Assembly (NCBI RefSeq): GCF_014636235.1
Contig: NZ_BMDZ01000011.1
Location: 35,190 to 99,189, forward strand
DNA: 64,000 nt
Direction: 5' to 3'
From: Tistrella bauzanensis
GTDB lineage: Bacteria > Pseudomonadota > Alphaproteobacteria > Tistrellales > Tistrellaceae
In this document: in pieces, positions 9,989 through 18,167 of the stretch
How the letters are laid out: each line of letters starts with the position of its first letter
How positions within the stretch are numbered: position 1 is the stretch's first letter
The notes under the pieces: model-generated
Database searches by the model: none
Told to the model about the DNA's origin: nothing
What the model saw: only the letters and a program-made list of their open reading frames with translations
Translations under genes and position numbers: made by a program

Positions 9989-10152
9989 CGTCATCATTCC
10001 CCGGTTGCCGCGCCGGCCATCCGAAGCGTGTCGCCCGGGCCGCGCTGGTGTCTGTTCTCCCCATGAATGTAGCACTGGCGGTTTGGCTTACTACCGGCAA
10101 CAATGGAAATGGATTGTCACCCTCAGATCAACAAAGCCGGAGCGGCGGGCCG

Positions 10153-11067
10153 ATGGATCACCTGACCAGCATGGCGGTGTTCGCGCGCGTGGTGGAAGCG
10201 CAGAGCTTCTCGTCGGCGGCGCGGGCGCTGGGCTTGTCGAAATCGGCGGTGTCCAAGCACATCGGCCGGCTGGAAGACCGGCTGGGCGCCCGGCTGCTGA
10301 ACCGCACCACCCGCAGGCTCAGCCTCACCGAGATGGGCGAGGTCTATTATCGCCGGTGCGCGCGCATCCTGCGCGAGGCGGAAGAGGCCGATCTTGAGGT
10401 CGGGCGGCTTCAGGACGAGCCGCGCGGCACGCTGCGCATCAACGCGCCGATGTCGTTCGGCCTGCTGCATCTGGCCCCCTGCCTGCCCGGCTTCATGGAG
10501 CGATACCCCCATGTCCGGGTCGAGGTGTCGCTGGACGACCGTTTCGTCGATGTGGTCGATGAAGGCTATGATCTGGTGGTGCGGATCGGCAATCTGGCCG
10601 ACAGCAGCCTGATCGCCCGCAAGCTGGCCGAAAGCCGGACCATGGTGGTGGCGACGCCCGGCTATTGGGACACCCACGGCCGGCCGCAGCACCCGCGCGA
10701 CCTGGCCCGCCACAACTGTCTGGAATATGCCTATCTCTCCACCCGCAATGAATGGCGCTTCCGCGCGCGGGAGGGGGCTGAGACGATCGCGGTCAGGATC
10801 TCGGGCACCCTGAATGCCAATAACGGCCAGATCCTGCGCGATGCGGCCCTGGCCGGCACCGGTGTCGCCCGGCTGCCCGCCTTCATCGTCGGCACCGAGA
10901 TCGCCGCCGGACTGATCGAGCCGGTGCTTGAGGATTTCGCGCCGCCACCGGTCGATATCTTCGCGGTCTATCCCCATAACCGGCATCTGTCGGCCAAGGT
11001 GCGCAGTTTCATCGATCATTATGTCGACTGGTTGCGCCAGCGCCGCCAGGACATGCCCTTCTCCTGA
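10153..11067 (+). CDS. LysR-family transcriptional regulator
   Basis: A 304-residue LysR-type regulator. The N-terminal winged helix is clear (SFSSAARALGLSKSAVSKHI, residues ~17-36, then LEDRLGARLLNRTTRR). An effector-binding domain follows from ~90. The CrgA/AaeR-like subgroup is suggested by TLRINAPMSFGLLHLAP. Its start lies 164 nt from the divergent wrbA start, so it probably controls wrbA and itself. The inducer is unknown, with quinones or oxidants as plausible candidates. The open frame upstream of 10153 lies within wrbA and is not coding. Confidence 0.9.
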   Translation: MDHLTSMAVFARVVEAQSFSSAARALGLSKSAVSKHIGRLEDRLGARLLNRTTRRLSLTEMGEVYYRRCARILREAEEADLEVGRLQDEPRGTLRINAPMSFGLLHLAPCLPGFMERYPHVRVEVSLDDRFVDVVDEGYDLVVRIGNLADSSLIARKLAESRTMVVATPGYWDTHGRPQHPRDLARHNCLEYAYLSTRNEWRFRAREGAETIAVRISGTLNANNGQILRDAALAGTGVARLPAFIVGTEIAAGLIEPVLEDFAPPPVDIFAVYPHNRHLSAKVRSFIDHYVDWLRQRRQDMPFS

Positions 11068-11137
11068 TCAGCATCATAACCGGCTGTCCGGCCGGTTTCA
11101 TGACCGGCTCAAGCCCCATCCGGCCGAGGATCTGCCG

Positions 11138-11593
11138 ATGCCCAGCGATGACGCGTTCCCCGACATGCCCGAGCCTGGTCCGCAGGGTCGCCCGCAGGAT
11201 GGCGGGGTCATCGATCTGGCGGCGTTCACGGCGCGGCCGCACCCGAACTGGTGCCTTGCGGCGCCCGCCGATGCCCTGCCCGGCCTGACGCCGCATATCC
11301 TGACGGCGATGCTGCCGATGTCGCCCGACCGGCTGTGCGGGCTGATGGCGCGGATGCTGCGCAGTCGCCCGCGCACCCGCATCATTGCCGCCGACCCCAA
11401 CTCTTTCCGGATCGACGCCATCCAGCGCAGCCGGATCTTCCGCTTCACGGACGATGTGGCGCTGTGGGCAATGCCGGTCGGGGACGGGGCGGCGCCGGTG
11501 ATCCTGTCGCGGTCGCGGATCGGCCGCAATGATCTGGGCGCCAACCGCCGGCGGGTGGAAGCCTGGCTTGGCGCCCTGACCAGCGGCCGGTGA
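11138..11593 (+). CDS. DUF1499 family protein
   Basis: A 151-residue protein of the DUF1499 family. The family pattern is visible as PNWCLAAPA (~35) and then IFRFTDDVALWA (~105). A conserved ending follows, SRSRIGRNDLGANRRRVEAW. It has no signal peptide; many relatives are membrane-anchored or secreted, and their function is unknown. ATG 11138 has GAGGA 7 nt upstream. It lies 70 nt behind the LysR gene and ends next to the convergent lysE-like gene. Confidence 0.8.
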   Translation: MPSDDAFPDMPEPGPQGRPQDGGVIDLAAFTARPHPNWCLAAPADALPGLTPHILTAMLPMSPDRLCGLMARMLRSRPRTRIIAADPNSFRIDAIQRSRIFRFTDDVALWAMPVGDGAAPVILSRSRIGRNDLGANRRRVEAWLGALTSGR

Positions 11594-12232
11594 TCAGTTC
11601 GCGGCCAGCCGGCCGGCGGCCGCGATCAGCATGGCCCCGGCTGCGGCCTCGGCCCAACGCCGGCCGCGACCACCGAACAGGGCGCCGCCGCGCGCCCAGC
11701 GCCGGCCCATGATGCCGATGGCGAGGCTGAGGCCGGTATAGACCAGCCCGCACAGGCCGATGAAGATGACCGACAGGGCTGCCGCCTGCGGGGCGATGCC
11801 GGCCCCCGCCGTCATGAACTGCGGCAGGATCGCCATATAGATCATCATCCCCTTGGGGTTCAGCAGCGCGGTTAGAAAGCCGCGGGCCAATGGCCGGTTA
11901 TGGCCCACATCCTGCAGCGTCAACCGCCCGGCGGCGAGCGCGTGGCGCAGCAGCCGCAGGCCCAGCCAGACCAGATAGCCCACCCCCAGCCAGCGCAGCG
12001 CATCGAACAGCACCGGTGACGCCGCGATCAGGGCGGCGATACCCAGCGCCACCAGTGTCGAATGCACAACATAGCCCAGGCAGACACCGGCGGTGGCACG
12101 CAAGCCCGCCGCCGTGCCGCCGGACACGGCCTGTGCGGCCACGAACAGCATGTCCGGGCCGGGGGTGCAGATCAGGGGCAGCACGGTGGCCGCGAACAGG
12201 ATCAGGGTCATGGTTTCCATGGCCGCGATCAT
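11594..12232 (-). CDS. LysE/RhtB-family amino-acid exporter
   Basis: A 212-residue inner-membrane protein with six predicted membrane segments. The LysE signature TPGPDMLFVAAQAVSGG lies near residue 20 and LLNPKGMMIYMAILPQF near 130. It exports amino acids or related metabolites; the substrate is not deducible. The start could be ATG 12232 or 12220, neither with a strong ribosome binding site. It is divergent from an Lrp/AsnC gene, the classical arrangement for a regulator that senses the exported amino acid. Confidence 0.9.
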   Translation of the reverse strand: MIAAMETMTLILFAATVLPLICTPGPDMLFVAAQAVSGGTAAGLRATAGVCLGYVVHSTLVALGIAALIAASPVLFDALRWLGVGYLVWLGLRLLRHALAAGRLTLQDVGHNRPLARGFLTALLNPKGMMIYMAILPQFMTAGAGIAPQAAALSVIFIGLCGLVYTGLSLAIGIMGRRWARGGALFGGRGRRWAEAAAGAMLIAAAGRLAAN

Positions 12233-12316
12233 AGGCCGCCCGCCACGCAATCGGGTTGCGAAGATGCCGCGCGACCGGCAGTCTCTGGCGTCAGGTTGCG
12301 AGCAGCGGCGTGATAT

Positions 12317-12331
12317 TGGCAGTGCGTGCCA
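12317..12331. promoter_or_regulatory. Lrp operator candidate in the lysE/lrp divergent region
   Basis: TGGCA-gtgcg-TGCCA is a perfect inverted repeat in the 130-nt region between the divergent exporter and Lrp genes. It overlaps a possible -10 element CATAAT at 12330-12335, facing the Lrp gene. Lrp-family proteins often bind 15-bp sites of this geometry, so autoregulation is likely but untested. Confidence 0.45.
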
Positions 12332-12362
12332 TAATGGCGATAGACCGGCACGGAGGCCGCTC

Positions 12363-12824
12363 ATGAAACTGGACGAGATCGACCGGCGCATCCTGCGCGC
12401 GCTGCAACGCGATGCCCGGATCCAGAATGTCGATCTGGCGCGCGAGGTGGGGCTCACCCCCTCTCCCTGTCTGCGCCGGGTGCGCCTGCTGGAACAGGCC
12501 GGGGTGATCCGGCGCTATGTCGCGGTGCTCGACCCCGCACAGGTCGGTGCCGGGCTGTCTCTGTTCGTGCGGGTGTGGCTGAAGGCACAGGACGTCGAGA
12601 CCATCGACAGCTTCATCGCCGCGGTCGAGCGCATCCCCGAAATCGTCGACTGCTATATCATGTTGGGCGACTGCGATTTTCTGCTGCGGGTGGTGGCCGC
12701 CGACCTGGATGACTACCGCCGCATCCAGGCCGCCCATCTGGGCCGTCTGCCCGGCGTGCAGAACCTGAAGACCGAGGTGCCCAGCCAGACAGTGAAGCAG
12801 AGCCATGCCCTGCCGCTGCGCTGA
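12363..12824 (+). CDS. Lrp/AsnC-family transcriptional regulator
   Basis: A 153-residue regulator. The N-terminal helix-turn-helix begins LDEIDRRILRALQRDARI and includes LTPSPCLRRVRLLEQAGVI, a typical Lrp recognition helix. A RAM ligand-binding domain follows (VDCYIMLGDCDFLLRVVA, ~100). ATG 12363 has GGAGG about 6 nt upstream. It is divergently transcribed from the LysE-type exporter and probably activates it in response to an amino acid. Confidence 0.92.
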   Translation: MKLDEIDRRILRALQRDARIQNVDLAREVGLTPSPCLRRVRLLEQAGVIRRYVAVLDPAQVGAGLSLFVRVWLKAQDVETIDSFIAAVERIPEIVDCYIMLGDCDFLLRVVAADLDDYRRIQAAHLGRLPGVQNLKTEVPSQTVKQSHALPLR

Positions 12825-12828
12825 TCGG

Positions 12829-12862
12829 CGTGGCAAAGGGCCACAAGGGCGGCTTTGCCACG
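12829..12862. terminator. Bidirectional terminator hairpin between convergent genes
   Basis: CGTGGCAAAG (12829-12838) pairs perfectly with CTTTGCCACG (12853-12862). The hairpin lies exactly in the 42-nt gap between the Lrp gene stop and the stop of the convergent glyoxalase-like gene, so it can serve both. Confidence 0.65.
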
Positions 12863-12866
12863 GCGG

Positions 12867-13298
12867 TCAGGATGCCGCCTTCTCCACGATCAGATGGGGC
12901 ATGCCATCCGAGGTCTTGCGGTGACTGCGACCGGTCGTGTCCACGGTGCCGCGGATGCGGTGGCGCCAGTTCGAGAAGCTTTCGAACCGAACGGTGTCGA
13001 CCGGCCGGTCGAGCCTGATCTCCACCTGGCGATGGCGCGCGCCTCCTGAGAGGCCGACGACCTCACCACTATAGACCTGCCCCAGATAGCGCCCCGCCAC
13101 CCGATCGCCCAGGGCGAGGCCCGATCGGGTGCCTCGCCGGGCAAGACGGGCGTGGAGCGTATTCCAGTCCCGCGCTCCGTGCTGCCGGGCAACGAGTTCA
13201 AGGGCCCGGGCATGGCTGACGATCATGTTCCCGGATCTGAGTGCCTGCCGCAGCGCCCTGGCCTGGGCTTTGACGGCATCGAGTGACGGCTGTGTCAT
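12867..13298 (-). CDS. Glyoxalase-superfamily-type small protein (helical N-domain)
   Basis: A 143-residue protein matching the N-terminal part of proteins annotated as glyoxalase superfamily. It has LDAVKAQARALRQAL, then ISHARALELVARQHGARDWN with V for I at the first position (~26), and a beta-rich tail with RFESFSNWRHRIRG and KTSDGMPHLIV. The vicinal-oxygen-chelate metal site is not recognisable, so enzymatic activity is doubtful. It has a strong AAGGAGGT and overlaps the MATE stop by 4 nt (ATGA), so it is translationally coupled to the pump. Confidence 0.7.
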   Translation of the reverse strand: MTQPSLDAVKAQARALRQALRSGNMIVSHARALELVARQHGARDWNTLHARLARRGTRSGLALGDRVAGRYLGQVYSGEVVGLSGGARHRQVEIRLDRPVDTVRFESFSNWRHRIRGTVDTTGRSHRKTSDGMPHLIVEKAAS

Positions 13299-14695
13299 GC
13301 GACCTCCTTCGCCTGCGGCGCCAACGGGGCGGTATCGGGCACGCGGAACCAAAAGATGATTGTGAGGGCCAGAGCAAACAGAACGGCATCCGCCACTGGA
13401 AAGGCGAACCACAGTCCCCGCGCGCCGAAGGCCGCATTCAGGGCCACGATCAGCGCCGGCGTCAGAATCCAGGGCTTGGCCAGGGTCAACACCGCGGTGC
13501 GCGAGGGATACCCCATCGCCTGGAAATGCATGGCCATCACGAGGATCGGCCCGGTGATGGCATAGAGCGCGGTCATCGGGCGCATGATCGCGCCAACGGC
13601 GGTGGCGATCGCGGGATCGGTTGAAAACAGCGCGCCCAGCGTCCCGCCCGCGAACATGCCGGCCAGGGCGACACTCAGACACCAGAGGAACGCGCTGGCC
13701 ATGGCCAACCGCAGGGCCGCGCGCGCCCGGTCCACGCGGCCCGCGCCGACATTGTTGCCGGTGATGCTCTGGGTGGACAGCGCGATCGCCATCTGCGGCA
13801 GGAAGGCCAGCCCCAGCATGCGCGTCACCACGCCATAGGCCGCGACACAGGTGGCCTGATCCGCGCCGTCGGCGTCGGTGCCGATGGCGACGAGCACGGT
13901 GCTGACCACCAGGGCCATCCCGATGAAGCTCAGGCTGAGGGGCAGACCCAGCGCGAGGATCTGTCGCCACCCGGACAACCAGTTGTCGCGCAACAGGGCC
14001 GCCAGCGGCAGCAGGCTGGAGCTGCGTCCGCGCACCGCCACGAGAAGTGACAGGCCAAGCGCCTGCGCGGCAACGGTGCCGGCCGCGGATCCGGCGACCC
14101 CAAGGTCGAGACACACGATCGCTGTATAGTTCGCCGCAATATTCAGCAGGTTGACAAGCACCGAAAGCAGCGCGATCAGCCCGGCCCGCCCCTCGTTGCG
14201 CAAGGCATCGGCATGCAGTCCCAGGCCGAACTGCACAGGCGCGCCCAGGATCAGGATCAGCAGATAGTCCCGCGCGGGCGCCGCGACAGCCGGGTTCCCA
14301 CCAGCCAGAAACGAAATGGTGGCGGGGCCGATGGTCAACGCCGCCAGGATCAGGACGACACTCAATGCGAGAGCCAGCCCGTGCGCGCCGGCGAAGACGG
14401 CGCTCGCCCGGGTCCGCGATCCCGCGCCAAGATGCCGGGCCAGCAGGCTCGACATGCCGCCACCCGCCAGCGCGGTCAACGCGGTCAGCAGCATGACGAC
14501 GGGAAATGCCAGGCTGACGGCGGCAAGAGCGTCGGCGCCGATGAGACGCCCGACAAAGATCCCGTCGACCACGTTCAGCAGACCGCCCGTCGACATGACC
14601 ACCACCATGGGCAAGGCGTTGGACAGGAATAATCGTCCGATGGGTCGCGTCAGAAAGGGGTTTTCAACGGCATTGGCAGCCCGTCCGACAGACAT
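13295..14695 (-). CDS. MATE-family multidrug efflux transporter
   Basis: A 466-residue inner-membrane exporter with about twelve membrane segments in two MatE repeats. Examples are RLFLSNALPMVVVMSTGGLLN at the start, with its mirror near residue 240, and DGIFVGRLIGADALAAVSLA (~45). It exports cationic drugs or metabolites using Na+ or H+. The start at 14695 has GGAGGAG 7 nt upstream. It is the first gene of a two-gene unit with the glyoxalase-like protein. The substrate is unknown. Confidence 0.92.
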   Translation of the reverse strand: MSVGRAANAVENPFLTRPIGRLFLSNALPMVVVMSTGGLLNVVDGIFVGRLIGADALAAVSLAFPVVMLLTALTALAGGGMSSLLARHLGAGSRTRASAVFAGAHGLALALSVVLILAALTIGPATISFLAGGNPAVAAPARDYLLILILGAPVQFGLGLHADALRNEGRAGLIALLSVLVNLLNIAANYTAIVCLDLGVAGSAAGTVAAQALGLSLLVAVRGRSSSLLPLAALLRDNWLSGWRQILALGLPLSLSFIGMALVVSTVLVAIGTDADGADQATCVAAYGVVTRMLGLAFLPQMAIALSTQSITGNNVGAGRVDRARAALRLAMASAFLWCLSVALAGMFAGGTLGALFSTDPAIATAVGAIMRPMTALYAITGPILVMAMHFQAMGYPSRTAVLTLAKPWILTPALIVALNAAFGARGLWFAFPVADAVLFALALTIIFWFRVPDTAPLAPQAKEVA

Positions 14696-14841
14696 CGCTC
14701 ACTCCTCCGGAGAGGCATCTCGATGAGGGAGGGGGCCTGCATTGCCCACCTGCGAAATGCATCGAGGGTGAGATATCGTCGTGATCCGGGCTTCACCGTG
14801 ACAGGAGTCCGCAGGCGGCAGGTGCCCGGCACCTTGCGGTG

Positions 14842-14870
14842 TCGATACAAGGAACCCACTCTCAAGGCAA
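14842..14870 (-). promoter_or_regulatory. Possible sigma70 promoter of the MATE operon
   Basis: On the minus strand, TTGCCT (14865-14870) and TATCGA (14842-14847) are separated by 17 nt. CCTTG/CAAGG arms (14832-14836 and 14848-14852) form an inverted repeat around the -10 element that could be an operator. The match to consensus is modest. The rest of 14696-14995 holds no gene. Confidence 0.3.
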
Positions 14871-14921
14871 CATGGGAAATGGGGGCCACCTCAGTTTCCC
14901 GTCCTGACATGCCGCCGGGCC

Positions 14922-14942
14922 GACGGCCTGGCTCCGGCCGTC
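14922..14942 (-). terminator. Hairpin downstream of the amino-acid transporter genes
   Basis: GACGGCC and GGCCGTC arms are separated by 7 nt, beginning about 54 nt past the stop of the last permease gene. There is no T-run, so the terminator role is tentative. Confidence 0.4.
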
Positions 14943-14979
14943 ACGGCTGGACCGCCCGGCATTCACCCGACCCCGCCCG

Positions 14980-15009
14980 CTCAGCCACGCCCCACTCAGC
15001 CACGCCCGG
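14980..15009. repeat. 15-bp tandem duplication spanning the permease stop codon
   Basis: CTCAGCCACGCCC occurs twice in a row (copies start at 14980 and 14995; 13 of 15 positions match). The right copy contains the stop codon and last codons of the permease gene. The left copy repeats them just downstream, which suggests a slippage duplication. Confidence 0.6.
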
Positions 15010-15685
15010 TCAGATGCCGGTTCAGCCGCCGTTCCACCAGCGCGAACACCCGGGTCAGCACCAGGGTGATGACCAGATAGATCACGCCGGCCGCCAGGAA
15101 CAATTCGGTCACGGCGAAGGTGCGTGAAATCAGCGTGCGGGTGACACCCATCAGATCCAGGATGGTGATGGTGCTGGCCAGCGCGCTGGCCTTGATCATC
15201 AGGATCACCTCGTTGCCATAGGCGGGAAAGCCATAGCGTACCGCGATCGGCATGATGATCCGCCGGAAGGTCAGCGCCCGGCTCATGCCCAGCGCCTGTG
15301 CCGCCTCGATCTGGCCGCGCGGCACCGCCTGAATCGCGCCGCGCAGGATCTCGGCGGTATAGCCGCTGGTGTTCAGCGCAAAGGCGATGATGGCGCACCA
15401 GTATGGCTCGCGCAGGATCGGCCACAGCATGCTGCTGCGCACGAAAGTGAACTGCGACAGGCCGTAATAGATCAGGAACAGCTGCACCAGCAGCGGCGTG
15501 CCGCGGAAGAAGAAGATATAGCCGCGCCCGGTCCAGGCCAGCAGCGGATTGCGCGAGACCCGCGCCATCGCCACCACCAGCGCCAGCGCCGCCCCCACCA
15601 CCAGGGCCAGCGCCACCAGTTCCAGCGTGGTCCACAGCCCGCCGAGCAGCCGTTCCCAGTTGTCGAAGATGACCTGCCAGCGCAT
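14996..15685 (-). CDS. Polar amino-acid ABC transporter permease (HisM/ArtM type)
   Basis: A 229-residue inner-membrane permease with about five membrane segments. It has the family opener (ERLLGGLWTTLELVALALVVG), FFFRGTPLLVQLFLIYYGL (~57) and the EAA loop GQIEAAQALGMSRALTFRRI (~125). It follows the HisQ-like gene by 3 nt and forms the channel heterodimer with it. Paralogues serve histidine, arginine, ornithine, octopine or glutamine; specificity comes from the binding protein. Confidence 0.9.
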   Translation of the reverse strand: MRWQVIFDNWERLLGGLWTTLELVALALVVGAALALVVAMARVSRNPLLAWTGRGYIFFFRGTPLLVQLFLIYYGLSQFTFVRSSMLWPILREPYWCAIIAFALNTSGYTAEILRGAIQAVPRGQIEAAQALGMSRALTFRRIIMPIAVRYGFPAYGNEVILMIKASALASTITILDLMGVTRTLISRTFAVTELFLAAGVIYLVITLVLTRVFALVERRLNRHLTGRG

Positions 15686-15688
15686 CGG

Positions 15689-16408
15689 TCAGGCCCTCCC
15701 GGCTTTGGGCACACCACCCGGCCGGCGGCCGGTGCCCCGCGCCGCCCAGTATTCCAGGCGCGCGATGCCGATCTCGGCGATCAGGGTGAAGAACAGATAG
15801 ATCAGCGCCGCCGCGAAGAAGAAGGTGAACGGCTCACGCGTCGCACCCGCCGCGACATGGGCCTTGCGCATCAGCTCGTCCAGGGCCACCACCGACACCA
15901 GCGAGGTGTCTTTCATCATCACCAGCAGCAGATTGCCCAGTCCCGGCAGGGCCAGCCGCCAGACCTGCGGCAGCACGATGCGCCGGAAGGCGAGCGCCGG
16001 GCTCATCCCCAGCGCGCGCGCCGCCTCGATCTGGCCTTTGGGCAGGGCGCCCAGCGCGCCGCGCAACACCTCGGTCGCATAGGCGCCATAGGCGAGACCC
16101 AGCGCGGTGACACCGGCCACGAACGGGCCGATGGTCACCTGGGCGTCGCTGCCGGTCATCGCCAGCACATTGTTGACCAGCACCGGCAGGGCAAAGAACA
16201 CGAACAGCACCACCAGCAGTTCAGGGATGCCCCGGATGATGGTGGTATAGGCTTGGCCGATGCCGCGCAGCACCCGCGACCGGCTGGATTTCGCCAGCGC
16301 GCCGGCCATGCCGAGCAGCAGGCCAAGCGCCAGCGACGGCGGGATCAGAGCAAGGGTGATCAACGCACCCTCGATCAGCAGCCCGCCATAGCCTTTGAAA
16401 TCGAACAT
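15689..16408 (-). CDS. Polar amino-acid ABC transporter permease (HisQ/ArtQ type)
   Basis: A 239-residue permease starting MFDFKGYGGLLIEGALITLAL. It has the RGIPELLVVLFVFFALPVLV segment (~58) typical of HisQ and the coupling loop PKGQIEAARALGMSPALAFR (~125). The C-terminal tail is charged. It lies 69 nt downstream of the binding-protein gene and 3 nt before the partner permease. Confidence 0.9.
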   Translation of the reverse strand: MFDFKGYGGLLIEGALITLALIPPSLALGLLLGMAGALAKSSRSRVLRGIGQAYTTIIRGIPELLVVLFVFFALPVLVNNVLAMTGSDAQVTIGPFVAGVTALGLAYGAYATEVLRGALGALPKGQIEAARALGMSPALAFRRIVLPQVWRLALPGLGNLLLVMMKDTSLVSVVALDELMRKAHVAAGATREPFTFFFAAALIYLFFTLIAEIGIARLEYWAARGTGRRPGGVPKAGRA

Positions 16409-16477
16409 CAGATGGCGACCGTCGGTTGGCAGCGGTCAGGAGTCGCGCCAATGGCACACCCCCCGACCGCGCGTGGA

Positions 16478-17257
16478 TCACTCGCCATAGATATCGAAGT
16501 TGAACCATTTGTCGTTGATGGTCTTGAACGTGCCGTCGGCGCGGATGGCGGCGATCGCCTCGTTGAACTTCGCCACCAGATCGTCATTGCCCTTGCGGAC
16601 CGCGACCCCGATGCCCTCGCCATACCATTTCGGATCGGCGACCGGCCCCGCGACGAAATGATATCCCTGTCCGTCCGGGGTCTTCAGCCAGTCGCCCAGA
16701 ACCGGCTGATCGGCCAGGGTCAGATCGGCCCGCCCCGCCGCCAGGTCCAGATTGGCCTGATCCTGTGTGTCGTAAAGCCGGATATCGCTATCCTTGTAGT
16801 TGTCTTCCAGGAAGGTGACATGGGTGGTCGAGCGCTGGACCGCGATCACCTTGCCAGCCAGCGCCTTGGGCGACACATCATCATAGGTCTTGTCCTTCGG
16901 CGCCACGAACTGCCCGGCCGACAGAGCGTACTTGTCCGAGAAATCCACCGACTGCTTGCGTTCGTCGGTGATCGACATCGCCGAGATGATCGCATCGTAC
17001 TTGTTGGCAAGCAGCCCCGGAATGATGCCGTCCCAATCCTGGGTGATGAGCTCGCAATCAGCCTGCATCTTCTCACAGAGCGCATTGGTGATATCGACGT
17101 CGAACCCGTCGAGCTTGCCCTGATCGTTGACGAAATTGAACGGAGGATAGGCCCCTTCGTTGGCGATGCGGATTTTGGTCATCTCGGCGGCCGCGGCGGC
17201 GCCGGAGGCCAGCCCCAGGCCAATGACGGCTGCGGTCAGGATGCGGAACATGCCCAC
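16478..17257 (-). CDS. Periplasmic lysine/arginine/ornithine-type binding protein
   Basis: A 259-residue SBP family 3 protein with a signal peptide (FRILTAAVIGLGLASGAAAA). The mature start IRIANEGAYPPFNFVND, LDGFDVDITNALCEKM and ITQDWDGIIPGLLANKYDAI match LAO/histidine-binding proteins. Mature numbering places two Cys as in HisJ/LAO. I prefer the GTG at 17257, because GGGAGA sits 7 nt upstream of it; the ATG at 17251 would be 13 nt away. Basic amino acids are the likely ligands (family inference). Confidence 0.88.
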   Translation of the reverse strand: MGMFRILTAAVIGLGLASGAAAAAEMTKIRIANEGAYPPFNFVNDQGKLDGFDVDITNALCEKMQADCELITQDWDGIIPGLLANKYDAIISAMSITDERKQSVDFSDKYALSAGQFVAPKDKTYDDVSPKALAGKVIAVQRSTTHVTFLEDNYKDSDIRLYDTQDQANLDLAAGRADLTLADQPVLGDWLKTPDGQGYHFVAGPVADPKWYGEGIGVAVRKGNDDLVAKFNEAIAAIRADGTFKTINDKWFNFDIYGE

Positions 17258-17477
17258 GTGTCGGTCTCCCTCAAGGTCGATGACGCCCATGCCCGCGGAA
17301 CGCCGGGGTCACGAACCGGCGCCGGCTCCCCCGAACCGGCACTTGGTCCCCCCTGTCGCGTCGGCTGCCGCGCATGCGGCACCATTGGCGCGTTCCGGGC
17401 ACGGCGATGTTACGCCTTAGTAAACCCGCGAGGCGAGGGGCTGTTCAACGACAAAACGTCATCGACCGTCACGGCGA

Positions 17478-17999
17478 TCACGGCATCGCCCGCCGCGGCA
17501 TGTTGCCGATCAGCGGCCGGCCGCCATTGCGCATCGAAAAACTGTCGGCGTCTTCGATCTTGGGCGGCTCGGCAGCCAGCACCGCCATCACCCGGCGCCA
17601 GGCATCGGCCGCCCCCTCGCCCGCGGCCTGGAAGGCACTGTCGAGATAGGCGGTCTGAAGCGCCGAGAGCCGCGCCTCCAATGCCGCGCCCTCCGGGTTC
17701 AGGGTCACGTTCAGCATCCGCCGGTTCGACGGCACCGGGCTCAACGCCACCAGATTCTGGTCGAGCAACTGGCGCATCGGACGGTGCAGCGCCTGGCGGG
17801 ACACTTTCAGCTTGTCGAGCAGGTCGGTCAGGGTCATGTCCGGGCCACCATGCGCCACAAAGAACAGGATCCGGTGATGCGACCGGTTCAAGCCGCGTTC
17901 AGCCAGGATGCGGTCCGGCTCCTCGATCAGAAATCGGAACGCGAAGTGAAACAGCTCCAGGTCATGCTGGTTGGCCGCGTCCTCGGAAGGCACCATCAT
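17478..17999 (-). CDS. MarR-family transcriptional regulator
   Basis: A 173-residue MarR-type winged-helix protein: RGLNRSHHRILFFVAHG (~36), MTLTDLLDKLKVSRQALHRP (recognition helix) and the wing PVPSNRRMLNVTLNPEG. GGGGAGA lies 7 nt before ATG 17999. It sits between the ATPase gene and the binding-protein gene of the amino-acid importer, on the same strand. It probably regulates that transporter, possibly through the palindrome at 18082-18097. Confidence 0.88.
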   Translation of the reverse strand: MMVPSEDAANQHDLELFHFAFRFLIEEPDRILAERGLNRSHHRILFFVAHGGPDMTLTDLLDKLKVSRQALHRPMRQLLDQNLVALSPVPSNRRMLNVTLNPEGAALEARLSALQTAYLDSAFQAAGEGAADAWRRVMAVLAAEPPKIEDADSFSMRNGGRPLIGNMPRRAMP

Positions 18000-18081
18000 C
18001 GTCTCAATCTCCCCCTGCCGATCGTCGGTTTTTTTTGGGCCAGCTATCCGCTTCTTGAAGAGCGAAAGTCCAGCGCGTTAT

Positions 18082-18097
18082 CGTAGCACGCGCTACG
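18082..18097. promoter_or_regulatory. Operator candidate upstream of the marR-type gene
   Basis: CGTAGC-ACGC-GCTACG is a perfect inverted repeat 83 nt upstream of the MarR-family start, in the 168-nt gap after the ATPase gene. MarR proteins usually bind 16-20-bp palindromes at their own promoter, so an autoregulatory role is plausible. Confidence 0.5.
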
Positions 18098-18167
18098 TGA
18101 TCAGTTTTCAACGAATACATGCAGGATAACATCGAATGGCGCCGCGGCGGAACTGCCCGTCCCCGGC

